Source: a virus
DNA length: 28,909 nucleotides
Reading direction: 5' to 3' (one strand)
IMG/VR virus record: IMGVR_UViG_3300011113_000194
Span: 1 to 28,909 of that record
Below the pieces are notes generated by a model. The model saw only the letters and a list, made by a program, of their open reading frames with translations, had not been told where the DNA came from and searched no databases. Position numbers and translations under genes: made by a program. Shown here in pieces: positions 6,600 to 14,069 of this stretch. Each line of letters starts with the position of its first letter. Positions within the stretch are counted from its first letter, which is position 1.

Positions 6600-7582
6600 A
6601 AAAAGCTTTAGTAATGGGTGCAGGTGGATTTATTGGCGGTCATTTAGTGACTCGTTTAAAGTCTGAAGGATACTGGGTTCGTGGTGTCGATATTAAAGAA
6701 CACGAATACAAAAAAACAGATGCTGATGAATTTTTTGTAATGGATTTGCGTGATCCAATAAATGTGCAAAAAGCTTTAACAACAGATGATGTTCTTAAAA
6801 CATTTGATGAAATATATCAATTAGCTGCAGATATGGGTGGGGCTGGATATATTTTTACTGGTGAGCATGATGCGGATGTTATGCATAATTCTGCAATAAT
6901 TAATTTGAATGTTGCACACGAAGCAGTAAAATATTTAAATATGCCTAAAATTTTCTATTCTTCATCAGCATGCATGTATCCAGAATACAATCAAATGGAT
7001 CCAGATAACCCAAAATGTTCTGAGGATTCTGCATATCCGGCTGCCCCAGACAGTGAATATGGCTGGGAAAAACTGTTTAGTGAAAGACTTTATCTTTCAT
7101 ATTTTAGAAATTATGGATTGCAAGTTAGAATTGGTAGATTCCATAACATTTATGGCCCATATGGTTCGTGGAATAATGGAAAAGAAAAAGCTCCAGCAGC
7201 AATTTGCAGAAAAGTTGCAGAGTGCACATATAATGGTGTTATTGATATATGGGGTGACGGAAAACAAACTAGATCATTTCTTTATATTGATGAATGCTTG
7301 ACTGCTGTTAGGAAGTTGATGGAATCAGAATTTACTGGACCAGTTAATATTGGATCAGAAGAAATGATCAGTATTAATGGGTTAGCAAACATGGTGATTA
7401 AAATCTCAGGAAAAAACATTACAATAAACAATATACCCGGACCAATTGGAGTACGTGGAAGAAATTCTGATAATACATTAATACATCAAAAGCTTAATTG
7501 GAAACCATCACAGCCTCTTTTAGAAGGTATTACCAAAACATATACATGGGTAGACAATCAAGTATGCGCGATGAACGTATAA
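6596..7582 (+). CDS. GDP-mannose 3,5-epimerase
   Basis: A 328-residue extended short-chain dehydrogenase/reductase. The Rossmann motif is GAGGFIGG (8-15). The segments AADMGGAGYI, SSSACMYPE, EDSAYPAAPDSEYGWEKL and RFHNIYGPYG are hallmarks of GDP-mannose 3,5-epimerase, the enzyme known best from plant vitamin C synthesis, which converts GDP-D-mannose to GDP-L-galactose (and GDP-L-gulose). Cys126, Tyr155, Lys159 and Lys198 fall at a constant offset of 19 from the Arabidopsis catalytic residues Cys145, Tyr174, Lys178 and Lys217 as I recall them, so the active site looks intact. It lies next to GT10 and two genes from GT11. This makes GDP-L-galactose a plausible donor in this cluster, which is inference. 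Confidence 0.9.
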   Translation: MKKALVMGAGGFIGGHLVTRLKSEGYWVRGVDIKEHEYKKTDADEFFVMDLRDPINVQKALTTDDVLKTFDEIYQLAADMGGAGYIFTGEHDADVMHNSAIINLNVAHEAVKYLNMPKIFYSSSACMYPEYNQMDPDNPKCSEDSAYPAAPDSEYGWEKLFSERLYLSYFRNYGLQVRIGRFHNIYGPYGSWNNGKEKAPAAICRKVAECTYNGVIDIWGDGKQTRSFLYIDECLTAVRKLMESEFTGPVNIGSEEMISINGLANMVIKISGKNITINNIPGPIGVRGRNSDNTLIHQKLNWKPSQPLLEGITKTYTWVDNQVCAMNV

Positions 7583-8328
7583 TATTTGCTTGTGCAATAA
7601 GAAATTGTGAAAAATATTTAAACGCGGTTTATTCAAATATTTTTAACTTGGCTTCTTTGTTTAAAGAATATAAGATTATTTTTATAGAATCTGATTCTTC
7701 TGATAAAACTTTAGATGTGTTAAAACATTTACAAAGTTTAAATTCAAATATTGAAGTTGTTTCTTTAGGAAATTTGGAAGAACAATACTCAGCAAGAACT
7801 GATAGAATTTCAATTGCAAGAAATTGTTATCTTGATTATGTTGAATTTAAATATGTCGATTATGATTTACTTTGTATGTTTGATGCTGATGACCGTTCTG
7901 CATATAAAATAGATCCAGCGTGTTTTTTATCCAATTTTAAGTATGATAATTGGGATATGATATGTGCAAATCAAGAACAAAAATATTATGATCTTTGGGC
8001 ACTTCGTCACGAATACTGGATGCCTTTTGATCTAATAAAACATATCAATTTAGATAGACCGGCGTTTATTTCACACACAGATGCAAACAACATGTTTTCT
8101 CATGCAAGAAGAATTCATATTGATAGACACCATTTACCCATAAAAGTAGAATCAGCATTTGGTGGTATGGGTATTGTAAAAATAAAATCAATAAAGAATG
8201 CTAGACACATTGGAAGAGATGAAAATGGTCTTCCGTGGTGTGAATGGGTTCCATTTTGTCGCAAGTTAAATAATGGTGAAGCTAGTATTTTTATCAATCC
8301 AAATTTTATAAATGGAATCGGTGATTAA
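7564..8328 (+). CDS. GT-A fold glycosyltransferase, CAP59/GT69-like
   Basis: A 254-residue protein if started at the ATG at 7564, which overlaps the epimerase by 19 bases; starts further upstream would extend deep into it. Residues 6-22 (IIFACAIRNCEKYLNAV) and 42-49 (ESDSSDKT) resemble the start of the CAP59-type mannosyltransferases, where IYES-S-D-T is typical. MFDADDRSA (105-113) supplies the DxD metal site of a GT-A enzyme. The C-terminal half has no motif I recognise. The donor sugar is unknown; mannose would be the family precedent. The TAATG junction with the next gene again suggests coupled translation. Confidence 0.6.
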   Translation: MRDERIIFACAIRNCEKYLNAVYSNIFNLASLFKEYKIIFIESDSSDKTLDVLKHLQSLNSNIEVVSLGNLEEQYSARTDRISIARNCYLDYVEFKYVDYDLLCMFDADDRSAYKIDPACFLSNFKYDNWDMICANQEQKYYDLWALRHEYWMPFDLIKHINLDRPAFISHTDANNMFSHARRIHIDRHHLPIKVESAFGGMGIVKIKSIKNARHIGRDENGLPWCEWVPFCRKLNNGEASIFINPNFINGIGD

Positions 8329-9125
8329 TGGAAAATAAGATACCAAGAGTAGCATTTACAATTATATTAAATGGTTTACACCATTTGATGCACAAAGATT
8401 ATTATAAATTTATAATTGACAATTTTGACTTATGGGTAATAGCAGAAGGTGCTGTACACAGCAACGGTAGCACATCTTGGTGCAAACCCATGCCCGATGA
8501 ATACCACAATAATGGTCGAAGTAAAGATGGTACCTATGAATTTTTATTAAATCTTGCTTCAAACCCAAAGGTAAAAGTACTGACATGCAATGGTCTGTGG
8601 CACTCAAAAGACCATCAAGTAAATGCTTGTATTGATACAATCAAAAAACAATACAATGAAGCATTTTTATGGCAGATTGATTGTGACGAACAATGGCAGC
8701 TTGCTGATATACAAAAAGCAGAAGAAACTATGTTAAGTCATAATCTGGATTGTGCTTCATTTCCATGCAAAGCGTGGATAGGAAAAAATATATTAGCCAC
8801 AGGAGAATGGGGAGAATGCATTAATAGTGGATATACACGATTGTGGAATTGGAAAGGCCAATTATTTCAAAAACATGAACCGCCTTTATTAGAAGGTGGA
8901 AATGGAAAGCAAGCAGTAATATCAATTTATTTTGATCATTACAATTATTATTTTGAACAAGATGTAGAATTTAAAGAAAAATGGTATAATCACCATTTGG
9001 GAATTTATAAAAATTGGAAACTTTTACAAAACAAACCAAAAGAAGAGTTTCCAGTGGGCATAGATCATTTATTTGATTTTGGTTGGAATAGAATGACAAA
9101 AACAAAACTTTTTTATCAAGATTAA
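8328..9125 (+). CDS. Putative GT-A glycosyltransferase
   Basis: A 265-residue protein. It has a strand-rich N-terminus (PRVAFTIILNGL), the segment FDLWVIAEGAVHSNGSTSWC (33-52) and the acidic motif LWQIDCDEQW (114-123), which could be the metal-binding DxD of a GT-A fold. The AEG-A---S segment recalls family 17-type or GT2-like enzymes, but I cannot place it firmly. A cluster of His, Trp and Tyr residues follows (HEPPLL, YFDHYNYYFEQ). It overlaps the preceding gene by one base and lies six bases before the next. Its role in glycan building is inferred from the DxD motif and its neighbours. Confidence 0.55.
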   Translation: MENKIPRVAFTIILNGLHHLMHKDYYKFIIDNFDLWVIAEGAVHSNGSTSWCKPMPDEYHNNGRSKDGTYEFLLNLASNPKVKVLTCNGLWHSKDHQVNACIDTIKKQYNEAFLWQIDCDEQWQLADIQKAEETMLSHNLDCASFPCKAWIGKNILATGEWGECINSGYTRLWNWKGQLFQKHEPPLLEGGNGKQAVISIYFDHYNYYFEQDVEFKEKWYNHHLGIYKNWKLLQNKPKEEFPVGIDHLFDFGWNRMTKTKLFYQD

Positions 9126-9131
9126 AACTAT

Positions 9132-9923
9132 ATGAATATTATTAATGAAATTGGTGATCTAGTTGAAGTAGAATATTTTAATCAAATATGCAGTTATTTA
9201 AATTTTGGTGAAAAATATGATATAATATATGTTCAAAGATGGAATGATATTAAAACAGAATTAAAAAAACCAACTATTATGTTTTTAATTTCTGACGAGC
9301 AGCATTCTATGCCAACAAAATATTTAAATCATCCAAATATTATAATTATTTTTAAAAATTATGGATTATTAAATGAAGTACATCCAAAAGTTAAACCACT
9401 TCCTCTTGGATGGGTTGGAGGGTTTAATGGTACAAATGAAATTCCATTTATGGAACGCACTTATGATTATTCTTTTTGTGGAGCATGGAATAATAATGGC
9501 AGAGAAGGGCTTGGTATAGCTTTTACAAAAAGACAACATGATGGAAAAGTAAAATATTTTAATATGAGTCGTACATGGAAAGGAAATTTATCAGTTCAAG
9601 ATTATGCATCTATAATGTCAAATACTAAATTGTCTATTTGTCCTCCTGGATATGTAACTACCGAATGTTTCAGAATAAATGAAAGTGCTATGTGTGGAAA
9701 TATTATAATATGTGATAAACCTTGTAACTTTTTTTATAATAAAAATATGCCTTATTTTAAACCAAAATCGTGGCAAGAATTAGATATTATTGATGACATA
9801 TTAAGTAGACCCAAAAAAGAACTTGAAAATATATCAAAAGAAACTTATAATTGGTATTTAAATAATATAAGTCCTAAAAAAGTTGCAGAATATATTGAAA
9901 ACGAAATGATAAATATAGGATAA
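9132..9923 (+). CDS. Exostosin-like glycosyltransferase (GT47-type)
   Basis: A 263-residue protein. YSFCGAWN (113-120) followed by Arg124, and the later segment LSICPPGYVTTECFR (167-181) with INESAMCGNIII, match the exostosin pattern in which a 'skFcL.P.G....s.R..Ea..aGciPv' stretch binds the nucleotide sugar. Eukaryotic members make heparan sulfate and plant wall polymers; bacterial and viral members have varied roles. The N-terminal 100 residues are divergent. The gene is very AT-rich and has no clear Shine-Dalgarno. The family is a reasonable guess; donor and acceptor are unknown. Confidence 0.6.
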   Translation: MNIINEIGDLVEVEYFNQICSYLNFGEKYDIIYVQRWNDIKTELKKPTIMFLISDEQHSMPTKYLNHPNIIIIFKNYGLLNEVHPKVKPLPLGWVGGFNGTNEIPFMERTYDYSFCGAWNNNGREGLGIAFTKRQHDGKVKYFNMSRTWKGNLSVQDYASIMSNTKLSICPPGYVTTECFRINESAMCGNIIICDKPCNFFYNKNMPYFKPKSWQELDIIDDILSRPKKELENISKETYNWYLNNISPKKVAEYIENEMINIG

Positions 9924-9929
9924 TCTATT

Positions 9930-10622
9930 GTGGTAGATATAAAGACAACAATAATTCATTGTAAAAAATTAAATAAAAGAAAACAAAATATGATAAATCA
10001 AATGAATAAATTTGAGTTTATTGATTATTCTTTTTATGAAGATTATGATGCAATAGAATTAAATGAAGATGTTATAAAAACATTCTATGAACCAAAAATA
10101 ATAAACACAAAAAAATGGGAAGAAAAAGTTTCTTTGTGGGGATCTGGGACACAATACATACATCCTCCATTTTTAAATCTTGCAGAAATATCTTTAGCAA
10201 TTAAATTTGGAAAAATATTTAAAAATTTATCCGAAGAAAATTTTAATCATTGTTTAATATTTGAAGATGATGTTATTTTAGATGATAATTTTGATGTTAA
10301 ATTCTATAATTATCTTGATCGCACTCCACCAGACTGGGATGCCATATATTTTGGTAGTGGAGCAAATTTAAAACCTTCCAATATATCTAATAATACAATT
10401 TCTTATAAAAAAGAACATCCAGCATCTAGATGTGCAGATTCAATTTTATTAAAGAAAAAGACAATTGATGATTTGGCTTCTACGTGGTTTCCATTTAATT
10501 TGGTTGCTGACTGGGAAATTGCCTGTCAACATAAAAAACATAATCACACAATCTATTGGTGGGAACCATCTCTTACAAAACAAGGTTCTGAATGTGGGAT
10601 TTTTAAAAGTGAGCTTAGATGA
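9930..10622 (+). CDS. Glycosyltransferase, second GT25-like
   Basis: A 230-residue protein starting at GTG. The opening TTIIHCKKLNKRKQNMINQM is the GT25 type of start (strand, then a basic stretch), and CLIFEDDVILDDNF (108-121) is the expected acidic motif, in the same place as LLILEDDIEF in the gene at 3579. The C-terminal part has DWEIACQHKKH and a Trp-Trp pair. The two GT25-like genes are clearly not recent duplicates: outside the motifs they differ almost everywhere. GT25 includes the collagen galactosyltransferases, which is of interest given the collagen-like fibres downstream. It overlaps the next gene in ATGA. Confidence 0.68.
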   Translation: MVDIKTTIIHCKKLNKRKQNMINQMNKFEFIDYSFYEDYDAIELNEDVIKTFYEPKIINTKKWEEKVSLWGSGTQYIHPPFLNLAEISLAIKFGKIFKNLSEENFNHCLIFEDDVILDDNFDVKFYNYLDRTPPDWDAIYFGSGANLKPSNISNNTISYKKEHPASRCADSILLKKKTIDDLASTWFPFNLVADWEIACQHKKHNHTIYWWEPSLTKQGSECGIFKSELR

Positions 10623-11347
10623 AAAAATATTTAATATACACAGTTTCCGATTTTAAAAGTCGTGCATTAGATTGCATTGATATTTTATATAATTCATTAT
10701 TAATAAAAAATAATAAAGATGATTTTGATTTTGCAATAGTAACTACGGATCAAGCACTACCAACATCATGTACATATGAATTATTTATTCATAAAAATTT
10801 AAATTTAAATTATATAGGTTGGTTGAAATATACAGATATGCTCCCAGCAGGATATGAACATTACATTTATTTGGATAGTGATATTATTTTTTTGGATAAA
10901 ATAGAAAATATCTTACAAAAAGATAGCGTAACTGTTGTGAGCGAAAATTACAGCATGAGCCATGAATGGTTTTGTTATTCGAATGCTTCTCAAGAAGAAA
11001 AAAATAAAATGAATGAGTATTCTGGTTATAATGCCGGAACTTTTGCATTTAATAATATAAATTTTATACAAGATATAAACAATATAACAAAATCTATAAA
11101 CTATAATGATTTGTCTTGTTTAAATCAAGCCAAGATGGAACAGAGTATTTTTAATTATAGTTTATTTTTAAAAATGCAGAATAACAATTTATCTGTTAAT
11201 AATATTACAAATATGGTATCGTTTTCTCCAGAAAAATGTTTTGATAAAACAATTTACCATTTTGCAGGTTATAGTGGAGAAATGGCAAATAAATATGATA
11301 GAATGAATAATTTTTATAAAAATAAGGATATAATCTGTGATTCATAA
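10619..11347 (+). CDS. GT8-like glycosyltransferase
   Basis: A 242-residue protein. YLDSDIIFL (84-92) is the DxD motif in the context typical of family 8 enzymes (glycogenin, LPS galactosyltransferases), and GYNAGTFAF (136-144) corresponds to the N-AG substrate-binding segment of the same family. A late TIYHFAGYSGEMANKYDRM segment fits the C-terminal HF-G-KPW region in position, though not in detail. GT8 enzymes retain anomeric configuration and use UDP-glucose or UDP-galactose. The start overlaps the preceding TGA; the end overlaps the next GTG start by 11 bases. Confidence 0.68.
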   Translation: MKKYLIYTVSDFKSRALDCIDILYNSLLIKNNKDDFDFAIVTTDQALPTSCTYELFIHKNLNLNYIGWLKYTDMLPAGYEHYIYLDSDIIFLDKIENILQKDSVTVVSENYSMSHEWFCYSNASQEEKNKMNEYSGYNAGTFAFNNINFIQDINNITKSINYNDLSCLNQAKMEQSIFNYSLFLKMQNNNLSVNNITNMVSFSPEKCFDKTIYHFAGYSGEMANKYDRMNNFYKNKDIICDS

Positions 11348-11894
11348 CAATATTAAAATTTTTAATGACAGAAATACAATGATCAATCATTATTTAAAAA
11401 ATAATGATATTGGTTGCGAACTTGGAGTTTTTATTGGTAATTTTTCAAATATTTTATTAAATAAAAATCCAAATAAATTGTATCTTGTTGATTTATTTAA
11501 TGGTATACAGGAATCTGGAGACAAAGATGGTAATAACATAATTAAAGTTGATTTAGAACAAGCTAAAACAAATTTAATAAATTTTTATAAAAATGATGCT
11601 AGAGTTAATATTGTTCAAAGTAGTACAGTAGATTTTTTAAATTCAAAACCAGATAATTATTTTAATTATGTGTATATTGATGCAGACCATTCATACGAAG
11701 CAGTAAAAAATGATTTAAAATTATCTTATAAAAAAATAAAAAATGGTGGATTTATATTAGGGCATGATTATATAACTCCCAGATTTGATGGTGTAGTACG
11801 TGCAGTAAATGAATTTTGTCAGGAAACTAATCTTTATATAGAAGCTTTAACTAAATGCGGGTGTCCTTCTTTTTGCATAGCAGTAAATAAATGA
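11337..11894 (+). CDS. Class I SAM-dependent methyltransferase (Methyltransf_24-like)
   Basis: A 185-residue protein starting at GTG, with no better in-frame start close by. Motif I is ELGVFIGNFS (28-37), LYLVDLFNG (48-56) is motif II, and YIDADHSYEAV (113-123) with GGFILGHDY (137-145) are the IDADH and GG-I--HD features of the O-methyltransferases often found in polysaccharide clusters. The length is short but complete for that family. It overlaps the GT8-like gene by 11 bases and the TylF-like gene in ATGA. The substrate is presumably a sugar or a glycosylated protein made by its neighbours; that is inferred from context. Confidence 0.72.
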   Translation: MIHNNIKIFNDRNTMINHYLKNNDIGCELGVFIGNFSNILLNKNPNKLYLVDLFNGIQESGDKDGNNIIKVDLEQAKTNLINFYKNDARVNIVQSSTVDFLNSKPDNYFNYVYIDADHSYEAVKNDLKLSYKKIKNGGFILGHDYITPRFDGVVRAVNEFCQETNLYIEALTKCGCPSFCIAVNK

Positions 11895-12526
11895 AAATTA
11901 CAAAAAAAAATTTTTTAAATTTAATAAAACCTTATACCATGACCAGCAATGAAAGAATTTTTTGTTTGTATGATTCATTGGAATATTTGGTAAATAATAA
12001 TATATCTGGAGATTTAGTTGAATGTGGTGTATGGAAAGGAGGAAATATATTAGGAATGTGTGAATATCTTAAATCTATTGATAAAATATCCAACAATATT
12101 TTTTTATACGATACATTTACCGGAATGACTCCCCCATCTAATCATGATATTTGTTATAAAGGAAGAACACGCTACCCCATGTGTGTTGCTTCATTAGAAG
12201 AAGTTTCCTCAGTAATATCATTATCAAATTATCCAAAAAATAAAATTAAATATATTGTTGGCGATGTCAATCAAACTCTTAATGATAAAAATAATATACC
12301 AGAATGCATTTCTTTATTACGTCTTGATACTGATTGGTATGAATCAACAATGAAAGAACTTGATATACTATGGCCCAAACTTGTTGTTGGGGGGGTTCTT
12401 ATTGTAGATGATTATGGGCATTGGCAGGGGTGTAAAAAAGCAGTTGATGAATTTTTTAAAAAAATAAATTATTTACCTACAATTGAAATTATAGATTATA
12501 CAGGTATTAGAATAATAAAAAAATAA
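11891..12526 (+). CDS. TylF/MycF-family O-methyltransferase
   Basis: A 211-residue protein with the TylF family pattern: GDLVECGVWKGG (40-51) for SAM binding, YDTFTGMTPP (73-82), LRLDTDWYEST (143-153) and IVDDYGHWQG (171-180). The acidic residues in the last two motifs match the metal-binding site that family members use to methylate sugar hydroxyls, as in macrocin O-methyltransferase acting on a deoxyhexose. This is the third methyltransferase in the cluster and belongs to a different family from the other two, so the genes are not local duplicates. Upstream it overlaps the preceding gene in ATGA; the epimerase gene follows one base later. Confidence 0.85.
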   Translation: MKITKKNFLNLIKPYTMTSNERIFCLYDSLEYLVNNNISGDLVECGVWKGGNILGMCEYLKSIDKISNNIFLYDTFTGMTPPSNHDICYKGRTRYPMCVASLEEVSSVISLSNYPKNKIKYIVGDVNQTLNDKNNIPECISLLRLDTDWYESTMKELDILWPKLVVGGVLIVDDYGHWQGCKKAVDEFFKKINYLPTIEIIDYTGIRIIKK

Positions 12527-12527
12527 T

Positions 12528-13457
12528 ATGAAATATTTAATAACAGGTGGTGCTGGTTTTATTGGTTCAAATCTTGTTGATCGTTTAATATTAGATGGAC
12601 ATGATGTAACGGTAATTGATAACGAATCTTCCGATGCACATGATCAATTTTATTGGAATAAAAAAGCCAATAACTACAAGTATAATATATGCGATTATGT
12701 AATGTGTTCTGATGTCTTTAAAAAACATAAACCAGATGTTGTTTTTCATATAGCAGCAGAGGCAAGAATACAACCATGTATAGAAGATCCCCTCAAGGCA
12801 GTAGAAACAAATGTAGTAGGAACATCAACCATACTTGAACTTTGTAGAAAATATAAAGTAAAAAGATTAGTTTATTCATCTACGTCATCTGCATATGGTT
12901 TAAAAAATTCATGTCCTCTTTCAGAAGATATGCCGAATGATTGTTTGAATCCGTATTCAGTTTCCAAAACAGCTGGAGAAGAAATGTGCAAGTTGTATTC
13001 TAAATTATACAATCTTGAAACAATTATTTTTAGGTATTTTAATGTTTATGGTGAACGACAACCTTTAAAAGGACAATATGCTCCTGTAGTTGGTATATTT
13101 CAAAGACAAAAAGCAGCCGGCCAACCTTTAACTATTGTGGGGGATGGCGAACAGCGCAGAGACTTTACACACGTATCCGATGTAGTAGAGGCTAATTTGT
13201 TGGCAGCAACAAAAGAATTTGATGAGTGGCAAGTGAACGGCACAGAACATACCATATACAAGTATGGGCAAACATATAATGTTGGTACGGGGACAAATTA
13301 CTCAATAAATGAAATTGCTGAAATAATCGGTGGGAATACAATTAATATTCCCGCAAGGTTGGGCGAAAGCAGAATAACTCTTGCAAATATAACAAAAATT
13401 AAAAAACATCTTAATTGGGAACCAAAAGTAAGATTAACGGACTGGATTAAACAATAA
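12528..13457 (+). CDS. NAD-dependent sugar-nucleotide epimerase (UDP-glucose 4-epimerase-like)
   Basis: A 309-residue extended SDR protein. The NAD-binding motif is GGAGFIG (7-13), AAEAR (76-80) follows the fourth strand, and the catalytic set is Ser118-Thr-Ser with Tyr143-Ser-Val-Ser-Lys147. RYFNVYGERQ, GDGEQRRDFTHVSDVV and YNVGTG are typical of the UDP-hexose 4-epimerase and dehydratase group. It is closest by eye to 4-epimerases such as those making UDP-galactose or UDP-galacturonate; a GDP- or dTDP-sugar enzyme cannot be excluded. It closes the carbohydrate cluster and would supply a second activated sugar. The early promoter of gp55 follows. Confidence 0.82.
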   Translation: MKYLITGGAGFIGSNLVDRLILDGHDVTVIDNESSDAHDQFYWNKKANNYKYNICDYVMCSDVFKKHKPDVVFHIAAEARIQPCIEDPLKAVETNVVGTSTILELCRKYKVKRLVYSSTSSAYGLKNSCPLSEDMPNDCLNPYSVSKTAGEEMCKLYSKLYNLETIIFRYFNVYGERQPLKGQYAPVVGIFQRQKAAGQPLTIVGDGEQRRDFTHVSDVVEANLLAATKEFDEWQVNGTEHTIYKYGQTYNVGTGTNYSINEIAEIIGGNTINIPARLGESRITLANITKIKKHLNWEPKVRLTDWIKQ

Positions 13458-13471
13458 ATTAATTATAATTC

Positions 13472-13499
13472 TTGACATGTGTTATATTAGTCTTATAAT
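13472..13499 (+). promoter_or_regulatory. Perfect-consensus early promoter for gp55
   Basis: TTGACA (13472-13477), a 16-base spacer and TATAAT (13494-13499): both hexamers match the sigma70 consensus exactly. The -10 box ends six bases before the GTG at 13506, so transcription should begin at or next to the start codon. It drives the gp55-gp47-gp46 operon. Confidence 0.88.
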
Positions 13500-13505
13500 A
13501 ATAAG

Positions 13506-14069
13506 GTGAAAAAGAAAAGAAAAAAGAAAGCAGCATCAGATGCTGATTACGTAAGTAACCAGGATCTTTTAGATGCATTAGTAGAATACAAAAAGAAAAA
13601 AGATGATTCAGAGAATGCTGGTCGTAAAAAGCCAAAACTTCCTGATTTTATTGGCGAGTGCATTCTTAAAATTGCATCTCGCCTTTCTTATCGTCCAAAT
13701 TTTGCAAATTATCCATACAGAGAAGAAATGGTATCTGATGCGGTATTAAACTGTATAACATATATTGATAACTTTGATCCAGCAAAGTCCAGCAGCCCTT
13801 TCGGTTATCTAACCCAAATCTGCTGGTTTTCTTTTGTGCGTATAATCAATAAAGAAAAGCGTGAAAAGTACACCCAATACAAGTATGCCGAACAGCAGAA
13901 TGACAAGGACTTTCATAACTGGTTCAATGAAACCTATGCTGGTATTGATATAGGTCGTAGAGACTTTTTTGGTCTTACTGATCTTGATATGCAAAGATTT
14001 GACGAGATGCTTACACCAAAGAAAGGTAAGAGAACTCGTAAATCTAAAAAAACTGGATTAGATGTATGA
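13506..14069 (+). CDS. gp55: Late-transcription sigma factor gp55
   Basis: A 187-residue protein of nearly the same length as T4 gp55 (185). After a lysine-rich start, YVSNQDLLDALVEYKKKK parallels T4 YVNNKELLQAIIDWKTE, and YREEMVSDAVLNCITYIDNF followed by FGYLTQICWFSFVRIINKEK matches the T4 region QEMIADGIEASIKGLHNF and AYITQACFNAFVQRIKKE, the sigma region 2-like core. gp55 directs host RNA polymerase to late promoters (TATAAATA) and needs the clamp gp45 for activation; both genes are present here. The start is GTG: no in-frame ATG is available near it. There is no Shine-Dalgarno at proper spacing, and the promoter lies directly before the start. It overlaps gp47 in ATGA. Confidence 0.92.
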   Translation: MKKKRKKKAASDADYVSNQDLLDALVEYKKKKDDSENAGRKKPKLPDFIGECILKIASRLSYRPNFANYPYREEMVSDAVLNCITYIDNFDPAKSSSPFGYLTQICWFSFVRIINKEKREKYTQYKYAEQQNDKDFHNWFNETYAGIDIGRRDFFGLTDLDMQRFDEMLTPKKGKRTRKSKKTGLDV

